DNA from: Streptomyces parvulus
GTDB lineage: Bacteria > Actinomycetota > Actinomycetes > Streptomycetales > Streptomycetaceae
DNA length: 64,000 nucleotides
Reading direction: 5' to 3'
Assembly: GCF_014648855.1 (NCBI RefSeq)
Contig: NZ_BMRX01000001.1
Location: 310,001-374,000 of the forward strand
A program made the translations under genes and the position numbers. The notes beneath the pieces are model-generated. The model was not told the DNA's origin. It ran no database searches and saw only the letters and a program-made list of their open reading frames with translations. This document shows positions 8,113 through 17,133 of the stretch, one piece after another; the first letter of the stretch is position 1; each line of letters begins with the position of its first letter.

Positions 8113-8466
8113 ATGCCCGAGACGACGACCCTGTGGCGCCCCACCGGCCCCGAGGAGCTGGCGCTGGTGGCGGCCGCCGGCTGGACGGCCTGGCCCCCGC
8201 GCCTGCCCGAGCAGCCGATCTTTTACCCCGTCCTCAACGAGGACTACGCCGTCCGCATCGCCCGCGACTGGAACGTCCCCGCGTCCGGCTCCGGCTACGT
8301 CACCCGGTTCGAGGTCGACACCGCGTTCCTGGAGCGCTATCCCGTGCGCCGGGCGGGCGGCGAGACGATCCTGGAGCTGTGGGTCCCGGCGGAGGAGCTG
8401 GCGGAGTTCAACCGGCACATCGTGGGCCGCATCGAGGTCGTGCGGGAGTTCCACGCCGCCGTGTAG
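8113..8466 (+). CDS. Small conserved cytosolic protein (often labelled ADP-ribosylation/crystallin J1)
   Basis: A 117-residue protein with the sequence features WRPTGPEELALV near the N terminus, PEQPIFYPVLNEDYA in the middle and ELWVPAEELAEFN near the C terminus. These match a short family common in actinobacteria and proteobacteria. Databases often carry the name ADP-ribosylation/crystallin J1, but I see no ADP-ribosylglycohydrolase motif and the name should not be taken as a function. It is probably a compact alpha/beta fold. Monocistronic. Function unknown. Confidence 0.75.
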   Translation: MPETTTLWRPTGPEELALVAAAGWTAWPPRLPEQPIFYPVLNEDYAVRIARDWNVPASGSGYVTRFEVDTAFLERYPVRRAGGETILELWVPAEELAEFNRHIVGRIEVVREFHAAV

Positions 8467-8549
8467 GCCCGGCGCGCAACTTCCGGTCCGCGGTGCTCGT
8501 CCTTGAGGGAGGATTCGGGCATCGCACCCGCGAGCGGAGGGCCGGCACG

Positions 8550-9557
8550 TTGGACACGGACACGGGCACCGGCACGGCGGCCGGCGAGTGGGCCCGCCCC
8601 CCCGGCCGGCCGGGCCGGCGGCGTTTCGGCGCCTGGTGCGCGGCGCTGCTGTTCGCCCTGGTGAGCGTGGTCGTCGGCTGCCGTGCCGCGGACACCGACG
8701 GGGTCACACCCGTACCGCAGCTGCTGGCCTTCCTGCCCTGGCTGCTCGTGCCGACCGCTGCCGGACTGCTGCTGTCGCTGCTCGCGCGGTGGTGGACCGG
8801 CGCGGTGTGGGGCGTCGCGCTGCTCGGGCTGCTGGCCTGGTTCATCGAGCCGTACGGCAGGACCGCCGACCCCGCCGGGCCGCCCCTGGCCGAGCTGCGG
8901 GTGCTGACCTCGAACGTCGAGTTCGGGCAGGGCACCGACGCGCTGGTCGCGGCCGTACGGGAGGAACGACCCGACGTAGTCTTCGTACAGGAGTGCGAAT
9001 ACACCTGCGACGCCACCCTGCGCCGCGAGCTGGCCGCGGACTTCCCGCACCGCCGGGCGGTCGAGGGCGGCGGCTCCGAGGGGTCGGTCATCCTGAGCAC
9101 CTTCCCCCTCCGGGCCGCCGACGGCGTCCCCGCCACCATGGGCATGCCGGGCGCCGTGGCCGACGTGAACGGACACCCGGTACGGCTCCAGCTCGCCCAC
9201 CCGATGCCGCCACTGCCGGACCAGGTCGGCCTGTGGCGCGGCGAGCTGGACGCGCTGCGGGACGCCGTCGCCGGGGACGGCGGGACGCCCACCGTGGTGG
9301 CCGGGGACTTCAACGCCTCCCAGGACCACGCCGCCTTCCGCCGCATCCTCGACACCGGGCTGAGCGACGCCGCCCGGCTGTCCGGGGCGGACCGCACGGC
9401 CAGCTGGCCCGCCCGGACCAGCCCGGCCTTCGGCGTGCAGATCGACCACGTCCTCGTGTCGGAGGACTTCGCCGCGCGCGGCGCCCGGTTCCTGGACCTG
9501 GCGGACACCGACCACCGCGCGCTGGTCGTCGACCTCACGCTGCACGGGGCCCGCTGA
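8550..9557 (+). CDS. Membrane-anchored endonuclease/exonuclease/phosphatase family protein
   Basis: A 335-residue protein. The TTG at 8550 is chosen because CGGAGG lies at 8535-8540. Three hydrophobic segments at about 28-45, 55-75 and 80-95 place the C-terminal domain outside the membrane. Residues about 108-335 form an EEP hydrolase domain with LTSNVEFG, the metal-binding Glu of VQE, the catalytic VAGDFNAS, and DHRALVV at the end. EEP proteins cleave phosphodiesters or phosphomonoesters (DNA, lipids, inositol phosphates); the substrate cannot be told. It faces phoX tail to tail across a hairpin. Confidence 0.85.
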   Translation: MDTDTGTGTAAGEWARPPGRPGRRRFGAWCAALLFALVSVVVGCRAADTDGVTPVPQLLAFLPWLLVPTAAGLLLSLLARWWTGAVWGVALLGLLAWFIEPYGRTADPAGPPLAELRVLTSNVEFGQGTDALVAAVREERPDVVFVQECEYTCDATLRRELAADFPHRRAVEGGGSEGSVILSTFPLRAADGVPATMGMPGAVADVNGHPVRLQLAHPMPPLPDQVGLWRGELDALRDAVAGDGGTPTVVAGDFNASQDHAAFRRILDTGLSDAARLSGADRTASWPARTSPAFGVQIDHVLVSEDFAARGARFLDLADTDHRALVVDLTLHGAR

Positions 9558-9569
9558 CGCCGGGCCCCG
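9545..9569. terminator. Hairpin between EEP hydrolase and phoX
   Basis: CGGGGCCCG (9545-9553) pairs with CGGGCCCCG (9561-9569) across a 7-base loop that contains the EEP gene stop codon. It probably serves both convergent genes. There is no U-tract, as is usual in Streptomyces. Confidence 0.55.
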
Positions 9570-9585
9570 CACGGCGCGGTGGGAC

Positions 9586-11673
9586 TCAGACGCCGATGTC
9601 CTCGCCGTCCGCGCGCCACACGGCCACGACCGCCGGGCGCACGATCTTGCCCGGCCCGTCGGGCCAGGTGGAGGCCGGCTTCTCCACGGAGGCGCCGTCG
9701 ACCTCGCCCGGGTGCTGCACGGCGACCAGCACGCGCCGGTCCTGGACCAGCGGGCCGCAGGTCTCCGCACCGGTCGGCACGGTCAGGAACTGCTTCAGCT
9801 CACCGCGCCGGTCGCCCCTGGTCGCGACGCCGAAGAGGCCGTCGTGGGTGCCGAGCGCGTTGCCGTCCGTGGAGATCCACAGGTTGCCGTGGTCGTCGAA
9901 GGCCACGTTGTCCGGGCAGGAGATCGGGCTGACCCGCTCCTTCGGGAAGCCCGCGAAGTACGTCGCCGGGTCCTCCGGGTCGCCCGCGACCAGGAACAGC
10001 GACCAGGCGAAGCTGGTGGCGTCGGCCCGGTTCCAGCGCTCGGTCAGCTCCAGGACGTGCCCGTGCTTGTTGGCGTTGCGCGGGTTGGCCTCGTCCGGCT
10101 TGGCGTTGGAGCCGACACCGCGGTTGGTGTTGTTGGTGAGCGCGACGTACACCTTGCCGGTCTGCGGCGACGGCTCGATGTCCTCGGGCCGGTCCATCTT
10201 GGTGGCGCCGACCTTGTCGCCCGCGAGCCGGGTGAAGACGCAGACCTCCTCGGCGCTCATGCCCTCGACGTGCGAGACGGCGCCGTCCTCGGTCGCGGTG
10301 ACCAGCGGAATCCAGTGACCGCTGCCGTCGAACTCGCCGTCGCGCGGCAGCTTGCCCGTGCCGTCGATCTCGATCGCCGGGGAGTCGCCGCTCAGCTTGG
10401 CGACGTACAGGGTGCCCTCGTCGAGCAGCGACAGGTTGTGCTCGCGCGCCGAGCGGCTGCCGCCGTGCCGCATCCGCTTGCTGCCGACGAACTTGTAGAA
10501 GTAGTCGAACCGCTCGTCGTCGCCGGTGTAGACGACCGGACGGCCGTCCCAGGTCAGCCGCACGGTGGCGGCCTCGTGCTTGAAGCGGCCGAGGAGCGTG
10601 TGCTTGCGCGGCGTGGACTCGGGGTCGTACGGGTCCAGCTCGACGACGTACCCGAAGCGGTGCACCTCGTTGGGCTCCTTGGCCACGTCGAACCGCTTGT
10701 CGAACCGCTCCCACTTGCGCTCGGTGGCCCCGGTCCCGATCCCGTACCGCTTGTCGGTGTCGCGGCCGCTGTTGGCGAAGTACTGGTTGAAGTTCTCCTC
10801 GCCGTGCAGGGTCGTGCCCCACGGGGTGGTGCCGCCGGAGCAGTTGTTGAGGGTGCCGAGCACCTTGCGCCCGGAGCGGTCGACGGAGGTCTTCACGAGG
10901 TCGGACCCGGCGGCGGGCCCGGTCAGCCGGAACTCGGTGGTGGCGGTGACGCGCCGGTTGAGCCGGTGCCGCGAGACGGGCGTCAGCCGCCCGCTCCGCC
11001 TCTCCTCCTCCACGGCGACGACGGACAGCCCGTGCGCGGCCCAGGCGATCTCGACCTGCTCGCGCGTCGGGTTCTCGGGGTCGTAGCCCCGGAACATGAG
11101 GATCTCGTCGGTGTACTCGTGGTTGGCGACCAGCACCTGCCGGTCGCGCTCGCCCCGCAGCGGCAGCAGCGCGAGGAAGTCGTTGTTGTAGCCGAACTGA
11201 CCCGCCTGCGCCTTCGCGGTCTGCTTCTCCGGGTCGAAGGCGGGCGCCCCGCGCAGGATGGGTTCACCCCAACGGATCACGACGTCCTGGCGGTAACCCT
11301 CCGGAACGGTGACCTTGTCGTCCTTGTTGGGTGCGACGGGCGTGAACCGCAGCCCGCGCGCACCCTGCGGTTTCGGGTGGTGCCCGTGGCCGTGCCCGTG
11401 CCCGGCCGCCGGCGCGGCCTGCGCCGACGGCGCCCCGGCCACACCCACGGCCCCGGCGCCCGCCGCGGCGACGGTGACCACGGCCGCGGCGCGCATCATG
11501 GAACGGCGGCTGAGCGCGCCCGCGATCACGTCGCCGACGTACTCGTTGGCGCTGGTGTTCGGCACCTCGTGGAAGCAGGCGTCACCACACCGGAAGCGAC
11601 AGGTCATGGCGGACCGGCCCCCCGGGTGCGAGCCGGACGACGGTGTCCCGATCAACGGCAGCAGCTTGCGCAC
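9586..11673 (-). CDS. phoX: PhoX-family (DUF839) alkaline phosphatase, Tat-exported
   Basis: A 695-residue protein. A twin-arginine signal lies at residues about 55-90 (SRRSMMRAAAVVTVAAAG, followed by an Ala/Gly stretch and ASAQA-like cleavage region), preceded by a long N-terminal extension typical of this family. The rest is the DUF839/PhoX beta-propeller, with conserved stretches such as GTLNNCSGG-TPWGT, SCPDNVAFDDHGNLWI and EGMSAEEVCVF. PhoX enzymes are Ca2+/Fe-dependent phosphomonoesterases that release phosphate from organic esters outside the cell. Start is GTG 11673 with GGGGAGAA upstream. A PHO box 85 bp upstream indicates PhoP control under phosphate starvation. Confidence 0.92.
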   Translation of the reverse strand: MRKLLPLIGTPSSGSHPGGRSAMTCRFRCGDACFHEVPNTSANEYVGDVIAGALSRRSMMRAAAVVTVAAAGAGAVGVAGAPSAQAAPAAGHGHGHGHHPKPQGARGLRFTPVAPNKDDKVTVPEGYRQDVVIRWGEPILRGAPAFDPEKQTAKAQAGQFGYNNDFLALLPLRGERDRQVLVANHEYTDEILMFRGYDPENPTREQVEIAWAAHGLSVVAVEEERRSGRLTPVSRHRLNRRVTATTEFRLTGPAAGSDLVKTSVDRSGRKVLGTLNNCSGGTTPWGTTLHGEENFNQYFANSGRDTDKRYGIGTGATERKWERFDKRFDVAKEPNEVHRFGYVVELDPYDPESTPRKHTLLGRFKHEAATVRLTWDGRPVVYTGDDERFDYFYKFVGSKRMRHGGSRSAREHNLSLLDEGTLYVAKLSGDSPAIEIDGTGKLPRDGEFDGSGHWIPLVTATEDGAVSHVEGMSAEEVCVFTRLAGDKVGATKMDRPEDIEPSPQTGKVYVALTNNTNRGVGSNAKPDEANPRNANKHGHVLELTERWNRADATSFAWSLFLVAGDPEDPATYFAGFPKERVSPISCPDNVAFDDHGNLWISTDGNALGTHDGLFGVATRGDRRGELKQFLTVPTGAETCGPLVQDRRVLVAVQHPGEVDGASVEKPASTWPDGPGKIVRPAVVAVWRADGEDIGV

Positions 11674-11757
11674 TGTGTTCTCCCCTGAGAAACCCTTGGA
11701 TGCCCTTGGTGTCAGCGCGACCGTAGGTGCACATACGTGCGGGAGCCGGGCGGCGCG

Positions 11758-11774
11758 GTGAACGAAGGGTGAAC
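11758..11774 (-). promoter_or_regulatory. PHO box (PhoP binding site) upstream of phoX
   Basis: On the minus strand two direct-repeat units, GTTCACCCTTC and GTTCACCGCGC, follow each other with exactly 11-bp periodicity (GTGAAC at 11758-11763 and 11769-11774 on the plus strand). This matches the Streptomyces PhoP direct-repeat-unit consensus G(G/T)TCAYYYR(G/C)G, best in the first positions. It lies 85 bp before the phoX start. Confidence 0.8.
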
Positions 11775-11938
11775 CCCCGGAAGCCGGAGGGGAATTGCCG
11801 CGGCGTCTCGATCACACCTTGACGCGCCCGTGCTTTCGTGGCAGACCCTGCACAAGATCACAAGTCGGGACCGCTAACCTTACGTGTCCGTCCTGGCCAG
11901 GGATTGACGGGCATCAACTCACCCGAAGGGTTGCGCAC

Positions 11939-13330
11939 ATGGGCATTCTCACTCTCCTGCGGAACGCGTTCGGCCGGTCACGCAAGGAACAGACCGCCCC
12001 GGCGGAGGGTGCGACGCAGGAGACGGCACCGCCGGCCACCGCGCCGGAGCCGAAGCTCCCGTCCCAGCCCACCGCACCCGCGGAGCCCCCCACCACCCAG
12101 GTCCCCGAGCCCCGCTCGGAACCCACCCCCGACGAACACGACCTGGTGAAGGCAGCCTTCACCAACATCAACGTCCCAAAGCCGACCCCGGCCCCGACCC
12201 CGGACCCGAAGCCGGAGGCCGAGGCGAAGCCCGAGCCCGAGGCGAAGCCGAAGGCGGACGCGAAGCCCGAACCGGAGCCCACCCCGGAGCCCGAGGCAGA
12301 GCCGAAGGCGAAGGCAGAGCCGGAGACGAACGCCGAACCGAAGGCCGAGCCGAAGGCGAAGGCCGAGCCCTCGACCCCCGCAGCCGCCGACGGCGAGGAC
12401 GCCCCACAGGGGCCACCCGCACCCGACAACGAAACCCGCACGGGTGGTGCGGGTGGGAACAAGGACTCCGAAGGCGAAGCCGAGGAGACCACGCGCCCGG
12501 AGCCGGAGGCCCCCGCCGAGGAGACCACGCGCCCGGAGCCGGAGGCCCCCGCCGAGGAGACCACGCACCCGGAGCCGGAGGCCCCCGCCGAGGAGACCAC
12601 GCACCCGGAGCCGGAGGCCCCCGCCGAGGAGACCACGCACCCGGAGCCGGAGGCCCCCGCGACTCCGAAGCCCGCCACCCCCGCGGCGCGAATCAAATCC
12701 CGCGCCCCCGCCCTCACCACCGCCTACAAGGCCGCCGCCACCACCCTCAAGACCCACGACCTCACCGGCACCCGCGCCAAGGTCCACCTCGTCCTCGACC
12801 GCTCCGCCTCCATGCGCCCGTACTACAAGGACGGCTCCGCCCAGGCCCTGGCCGAGCAGACCCTCGCCCTCGCCGCCCACCTCGACCCCGAGGCCACGGT
12901 CCACGTCACGTTCTTCTCCACGGAGCTGGACGGCACCGGCGACCTCACCCTCACCGACCACGAGAACAAGATCGACGAGCTGCACGCAGCGCTCGGCCGC
13001 ATGGGCCGCACCAGCTACCACGCCGCCGTCGAGGCCGTCCTCGCCCACCACGAGAAGGAAGCCCCCGGCACCCCCGCCCTGGTGGTCTTCCAGACCGACG
13101 GCGCCCCGGACGCCAAGACCCCGGCCACCCAGGCCCTCACGGACGCCGCCGCGAACCACCCGGACGTCCACTTCTCCTTCGTCGCCTTCGGTGACCCGGA
13201 GAACAAGGCCTTCGACTACCTCCGCAAGCTCAAAACGGGCAACACGTCCCACTTCCTCGCCGGCGAGACTCCGAAGGAGCTGACCGACGAGGAGCTGTAC
13301 GAGGGCGTACTGGCGACCTGGCGTCCGTAA
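11939..13330 (+). CDS. von Willebrand factor A domain protein with Pro/Glu/Ala-rich repeats (TerF-like)
   Basis: A 463-residue protein starting at ATG 11939. Residues 1-14 can form an amphipathic helix. Residues about 20-255 are disordered and rich in Pro, Glu, Ala and Lys, and include five 12-residue repeats of the type EETTRPEPEAPA. Residues about 280-463 are a vWA domain with an intact MIDAS: DRSAS, the Thr of GRTSYHAA, and the Asp of QTDGAPDA. The vWA sequence resembles tellurium-resistance-associated TerF-type proteins. Cytoplasmic, with no signal peptide. Its role is probably metal-dependent protein binding. It is monocistronic, and a strong hairpin follows. Confidence 0.85.
   Translation: MGILTLLRNAFGRSRKEQTAPAEGATQETAPPATAPEPKLPSQPTAPAEPPTTQVPEPRSEPTPDEHDLVKAAFTNINVPKPTPAPTPDPKPEAEAKPEPEAKPKADAKPEPEPTPEPEAEPKAKAEPETNAEPKAEPKAKAEPSTPAAADGEDAPQGPPAPDNETRTGGAGGNKDSEGEAEETTRPEPEAPAEETTRPEPEAPAEETTHPEPEAPAEETTHPEPEAPAEETTHPEPEAPATPKPATPAARIKSRAPALTTAYKAAATTLKTHDLTGTRAKVHLVLDRSASMRPYYKDGSAQALAEQTLALAAHLDPEATVHVTFFSTELDGTGDLTLTDHENKIDELHAALGRMGRTSYHAAVEAVLAHHEKEAPGTPALVVFQTDGAPDAKTPATQALTDAAANHPDVHFSFVAFGDPENKAFDYLRKLKTGNTSHFLAGETPKELTDEELYEGVLATWRP
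12482..12661 (+). repeat. 36-bp tandem repeat x5 inside vWA gene
   Basis: Five head-to-tail 36-bp units start at 12482, 12518, 12554, 12590 and 12626. Each encodes EETT(R/H)PEPEAPA. Units 1-2 carry CGC (Arg) and units 3-5 carry CAC (His) at one codon; otherwise they are nearly identical. The unit length is a multiple of three, so copy-number change keeps the frame. Confidence 0.95.
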
Positions 13331-13347
13331 CCACGACGGGTCGTCCC

Positions 13348-13389
13348 GGGCCGCCTCCTTCCACTCCCTGAAACGGAAGGAGGCGGCCC
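13348..13389. terminator. Strong hairpin after vWA gene
   Basis: A perfect 15-bp stem, GGGCCGCCTCCTTCC (13348-13362) with GGAAGGAGGCGGCCC (13375-13389), and a 12-base loop, 18 bp after the stop. It separates the vWA gene from metG. Confidence 0.85.
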
Positions 13390-13477
13390 AACCCATGTCG
13401 GCTACGATTTCAAGGTTCCACGGACGACCGAGATCACAGGATCGTCACTCCACGTAGCGACTTGGGAGCAGCCCGCG

Positions 13478-15199
13478 ATGGCTCGACACCTCATCACCAG
13501 CGCCCTTCCGTACATCAACGGGATCAAGCACCTGGGCAACATGGTGGGGTCCATGCTCCCGGCCGACGTCTACTCCCGGTACCTGCGCCAGCGCGGCCAC
13601 GAGGTCCTCTACATCTGCGCGACGGACGAGCACGGCACCCCCGCCGAGCTGGCCGCGAAGGAGCAGGGCCTGCCGGTCGACGAGTTCTGCGCGTCGGCGC
13701 ACGACGCCCAGAAGGCGGTCTACGACGGCTTCGCCCTCGCCTTCGACTACTTCGGCCGCAGCTCCTCGCCGCAGAACACCGAGATCACCCAGCACTTCGC
13801 CCGCAGGCTCAACGAGAACGGGTTCATCGAGGAGCGCGCGATCCGCCAGGTGTACAGCCCGGCCGACGGCCGCTTCCTCCCGGACCGTTATGTGGAGGGC
13901 ACCTGCCCCCACTGCGGCTACGACAAGGCCCGCGGCGACCAGTGCGAGAACTGCACCCGGGTCCTCGACCCCACCGACCTGATCGAGCCGCGCTCCGCGA
14001 TCTCCGGCTCGACGGACCTGGAGGTCCGCGAGACCAAGCACCTCTTCCTCCTCCAGTCCAAGCTCCAGCACGAGGTCGAGGAGTGGGTGGCCCGCCACGA
14101 GGAGGAGTGGCCGCAGCTGGCCGCCTCCATCGCCCGCAAGTGGCTGAACGAGGGCCTGCACGACCGCGCGATCACCCGCGACCTGGACTGGGGCGTCCCG
14201 GTCCCGGCGGACACCTGGCCGGACCTGGCGGCCGAGGGCAAGGTCTTCTACGTGTGGTTCGACGCGCCGATCGAGTACATCGGGGCGACGAAGGAGTGGG
14301 CGGACCAGGACCCGGAGAACCGGGACTGGAAGTCCTGGTGGTACGACGCCGACGACACCGTCCGGTACACGGAGTTCATGGCCAAGGACAACGTCCCGTT
14401 CCACACGGTGATGTTCCCGGCCACGGAGCTGGGCGTCCGCGAGCCGTGGAAGAAGGTCGACTACGTCAAGGCCTTCAACTGGCTGACGTACTACGGCGGC
14501 AAGTTCTCCACGTCCCAGAAGCGCGGCGTCTTCACCGACCAGGCCCTGGACATCCTCCCGGCCGACTACTGGCGGTACTTCCTCATCGCCAACGCCCCGG
14601 AGTCGGACGACTCGTCGTTCACCTGGGAGCACTTCACCGCCACGGTCAACAAGGACCTCGCGGACACGCTCGGCAACTTCGTCAACCGCGTGCTGTCCTT
14701 CTCGAAGAAGCGCTTCGGCGAGGCGGTCCCGGCCGGCGGCGAGCCGGGTGAGGCGGAGACGCGGCTCGGTACGGAGATCGCGACGCTCCTCGCGGAGTAC
14801 GAGTCGCAGATGGAGGCGCTCCAGTTCCGCAAGGCCGCCGCGGCCCTGCGCGCCCTGTGGTCGGCCGGCAACTCCTACCTGGAGGAGAAGGCCCCCTGGC
14901 TGGAGATCAAGACCGACAAGGACGGTGCCGCGCTCACCCTCCGCACGGCGATGAACCTGATCCACCTGTACGCGGTGGTCTCGGAGCCGTTCATCCCGGG
15001 CACCGCGGCCGCCATGCGCCAGGCCTTCGCCCTGGAGGAGGACACGGCGACCTGGATCACCCCGGACGAGGCCCGCGCCCTCACGACGGTGGCGGCCGGC
15101 ACCCCCTTCACCGTCCCCCCGGTCCTCTTCGCCAAGCTGACGGACGACGACCTGGACGCGTACAAGGAGCGCTTCGGCGGCGAGCCGCAGCCCGCGTAG
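13478..15199 (+). CDS. metG: Methionyl-tRNA synthetase
   Basis: A 573-residue class I aminoacyl-tRNA synthetase that charges tRNA-Met. The HIGH-type motif is HLGN near residue 18 ([13 protein letters not shown]). A zinc-binding knuckle CPHCGY---CENC lies at about 146-165. The KMSKS-type loop appears as KFSTSQKRG near 345. An anticodon-binding helical domain fills the C-terminal 200 residues. The fused dimerisation domain of long bacterial MetRS is absent, as in actinobacteria. GGGAG precedes the ATG at 13478. The leader from about 13409 is short and shows no T-box-like stem or tRNA-anticodon specifier. Confidence 0.97.
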   Translation: MARHLITSALPYINGIKHLGNMVGSMLPADVYSRYLRQRGHEVLYICATDEHGTPAELAAKEQGLPVDEFCASAHDAQKAVYDGFALAFDYFGRSSSPQNTEITQHFARRLNENGFIEERAIRQVYSPADGRFLPDRYVEGTCPHCGYDKARGDQCENCTRVLDPTDLIEPRSAISGSTDLEVRETKHLFLLQSKLQHEVEEWVARHEEEWPQLAASIARKWLNEGLHDRAITRDLDWGVPVPADTWPDLAAEGKVFYVWFDAPIEYIGATKEWADQDPENRDWKSWWYDADDTVRYTEFMAKDNVPFHTVMFPATELGVREPWKKVDYVKAFNWLTYYGGKFSTSQKRGVFTDQALDILPADYWRYFLIANAPESDDSSFTWEHFTATVNKDLADTLGNFVNRVLSFSKKRFGEAVPAGGEPGEAETRLGTEIATLLAEYESQMEALQFRKAAAALRALWSAGNSYLEEKAPWLEIKTDKDGAALTLRTAMNLIHLYAVVSEPFIPGTAAAMRQAFALEEDTATWITPDEARALTTVAAGTPFTVPPVLFAKLTDDDLDAYKERFGGEPQPA

Positions 15200-15212
15200 G
15201 CAGCGCCACGCG

Positions 15213-15246
15213 CGAGGGCCCGGGAGCAACCGCTCCCGGGCCCTCG
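15213..15246. terminator. metG terminator hairpin
   Basis: A perfect 15-bp stem, CGAGGGCCCGGGAGC (15213-15227) with GCTCCCGGGCCCTCG (15232-15246), and loop AACC, 13 bp after the metG stop. Confidence 0.88.
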
Positions 15247-15296
15247 TGCGTCCGTTACTCCGAGCGCACCGCGAGGATCACGAGGGGGACCAGCCC

Positions 15297-15662
15297 ATGG
15301 CACTGTTCGGCAACGCCCACAGCATCGACCCGGCCCAGGCCCAGCAGGAGTACGCGCGCCTGCTCGGCCAGGGTGAGCAGGTGTACGCCGCGTACCTGCT
15401 GATCCGCGACACCATCCTGTTCACCGACCGGCGCCTGATCCTGATCGACAAGCAGGGCATCACCGGCAAGAAGACGGAGTACCACTCGGTCCCGTACCGC
15501 AGCATCACGCACTTCGCGGTCGAGACGGCCGGCACCTTCGACCTCGACGCGGAACTGAAGATCTGGCTCTCCGGCTCCCAGGTCCCCATCCAGAAGACCT
15601 TCACCAAGGGCGTCGACATCTACGAGGTCCAGGCCATCCTGACCCAGTTCGTGGCCCGGTAG
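15297..15662 (+). CDS. Bacterial PH-domain protein
   Basis: A 121-residue protein that is essentially one bacterial pleckstrin-homology-like domain (YhcO/YvlB-like PH family). After a helix (QAQQEYARLLGQGEQV) come strands AAYLLIRDTILFTDRRLILID and YHSVPYRSITHFAVET. It ends with a C-terminal helix (DIYEVQAILTQFVAR). Such proteins are small, soluble and conserved in Firmicutes and actinobacteria; ligand and function are not settled. GAGGGGGA-type Shine-Dalgarno bases lie upstream of the ATG at 15297. Flanked by the metG terminator and a convergent DUF397 gene. Confidence 0.85.
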   Translation: MALFGNAHSIDPAQAQQEYARLLGQGEQVYAAYLLIRDTILFTDRRLILIDKQGITGKKTEYHSVPYRSITHFAVETAGTFDLDAELKIWLSGSQVPIQKTFTKGVDIYEVQAILTQFVAR

Positions 15663-15671
15663 CCGAGGAGG

Positions 15672-15872
15672 TCAGCTCCCGCAGGCGTACGCCACGAAGT
15701 CCGCCCAGGCGTCCGCACCGAGCGCGAGACGGGGCCCGGCCTCGCGGTACTTGGAGTCGCGGACGTGGGTGGTGCGGGGTGTGAGGGCGATCTCGACGCA
15801 GGAGTTGCCGTCGCCGCTGCTGCTGTAGCTGCTCTTGAACCACATCAGCGTGGAGTCGTCCCTGGTGCTCAT
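15672..15872 (-). CDS. DUF397 protein
   Basis: A 66-residue protein matching DUF397: W-KSSYSSSGDGNSCVEIA near the N terminus, VRDSKY in the middle and ADFVAYACG at the end. DUF397 proteins in Streptomyces are almost always partners of an adjacent XRE-DUF5753 regulator, acting as small antagonists or toxin/antitoxin-like modulators of development or antibiotic production. Its ATG overlaps the stop of the upstream XRE gene by 4 bp (ATGA), so the two are translationally coupled. Confidence 0.92.
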   Translation of the reverse strand: MSTRDDSTLMWFKSSYSSSGDGNSCVEIALTPRTTHVRDSKYREAGPRLALGADAWADFVAYACGS

Positions 15873-16744
15873 GTCTCTCCAAGCATCTGCTCGATGAACG
15901 CCCGCGATTCCCGGGGCGTGAGCGCCTGGGCCCGGATCATGCTATAGCGCAGGTCAAGGATGCGGATCTGCTTCGGGTCGCTCACGGGGCGGCCGTTGAA
16001 CGCTCCCTCGGAGCGACCCACCGCCGTGCCTTCCGGGAACTTCAGCTCCTCGATGAGCCCGCCCGTGCCGAAGTGGTCCTCGACCTCCGTCGGCATCACC
16101 TGGATCGACACATTCCGCAACTCCCCCAGCTCAAGCAGGCGTTCGAGCTGTCGGCGCCACACCATTCTGCCCCCAACCGGCCGCCGGAGCGTCGACTCTT
16201 CCTGGACGAAGGTGAGCGTCGGCGCGGGTGACCGATCGAAGATCGCGCGGCGAGCCATGCGTGCGGCCACCATGCGCTCCGTCTCCTCGTCCGAGTAGGC
16301 GGGAAGCCACGTGCCGAACAGCGCCCGCATATGGCCCTCGGTCTGCAACAGACCCGCCACGTTGCTGTTCTCGTACACCCCGATCTCGACCGCCCGCGCC
16401 TCCATCTGAGCAAGATCCCGCACCTTCTTCGGGTACCGGACCTTGGCCACGTCCTCCCGCATCGCAGCGAGCAGTCCGCCCGCCCCCAGCACCTCGTCCG
16501 CCCGCTCCAGGTACTCGGGCCGGGGAATCCGCTTCCCGCCCTCGATCTTGTAGACGAGGTCCTCGCCGTACCCCACGGCCCGGCCGAAGTCACCGGCCCG
16601 CATCCCCACCGCCTCGCGCCGCAGCTTCAACTGCCGCCCCACCGTGGCGATCACTGCCACGCCCCACTCGTCGTCCGGGTCGACCTCCCACCCCGGCTCG
16701 TCAGCCTCGGTCCTGAGCTGCCGAACCTCGCCGTCCACCGACAT
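15869..16744 (-). CDS. XRE-family regulator with DUF5753 domain
   Basis: A 291-residue protein. ATG at 16744 is chosen over the upstream in-frame start because GGAGGG lies six bases before it. The helix-turn-helix is at about 30-85 (RQLKLRREAVGMRAGDFGRAVGY, then YKIEGGKRIPR). Residues about 95-288 are DUF5753, with the hallmark ENSNVAGLLQTEGHMRALF and the RQ-RLLEL---ISIQV-like strand NVSIQVMP. It is the first gene of a two-gene operon with the DUF397 protein. Family members such as those in the abaA and whiJ groups control sporulation and secondary metabolism; the target here is unknown. Confidence 0.92.
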   Translation of the reverse strand: MSVDGEVRQLRTEADEPGWEVDPDDEWGVAVIATVGRQLKLRREAVGMRAGDFGRAVGYGEDLVYKIEGGKRIPRPEYLERADEVLGAGGLLAAMREDVAKVRYPKKVRDLAQMEARAVEIGVYENSNVAGLLQTEGHMRALFGTWLPAYSDEETERMVAARMARRAIFDRSPAPTLTFVQEESTLRRPVGGRMVWRRQLERLLELGELRNVSIQVMPTEVEDHFGTGGLIEELKFPEGTAVGRSEGAFNGRPVSDPKQIRILDLRYSMIRAQALTPRESRAFIEQMLGET

Positions 16745-17133
16745 GCGCGCCCCTCCGTCGTACCGCCCCGTACCAGCCACGCCCTACCCGTGAACGACGC
16801 CCCGACAAGCCTGGACACGCCCGGACAGATCCCACCCGGCCCGTCCCCGCATCCACCGGAACCTGACGCCTCAAGCTCCGGTCCGACCTGCGCCCCCTAT
16901 GCACTACTCACTGGGGAGAAAGAACCTCACCAAACCCCACCCCTCCCTCCCGTCGGGCCGGGTCACTCCCGCGAGTGAATATGCCCAACTGGGCTGGATA
17001 TGCCACCGGTTGCCTGCCCTACTCTCAGCGGCAGCAGCACACCGCAAAGCACCCCCAGACATGCGACGGCCCCCGCCGGGACTGGCATCCCAATGCGAGG
17101 GCCTGACCACCGAGGAAGACAAGGCCCTTCCCG
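16745..17133. other. 389-bp divergent intergenic region with two small dyads
   Basis: It lies between the XRE-DUF5753 gene and a divergent HTH gene. It is AT-richer than its surroundings towards the right end. It holds the dyad TCACTC-CCGC-GAGTGA (16963-16978), directly followed by GCCCA-AC-TGGGC (16983-16994) flanked by two ATATGCC words. These are candidate operators for the XRE protein. No tRNA and no convincing small gene were seen. Confidence 0.5.

Noticed and set aside
9586-11688. 658-codon plus-strand frame opposite phoX
   Set aside because: It is antisense to phoX, with no ribosome binding site and no recognisable domain.
12482-12661. CRISPR array
   Set aside because: The units are contiguous without unique spacers and encode a protein repeat.
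13331-13477. Possible T-box riboswitch before metG
   Set aside because: The leader is short, with no specifier loop or T-box core. The only strong hairpin belongs to the preceding gene's terminator.
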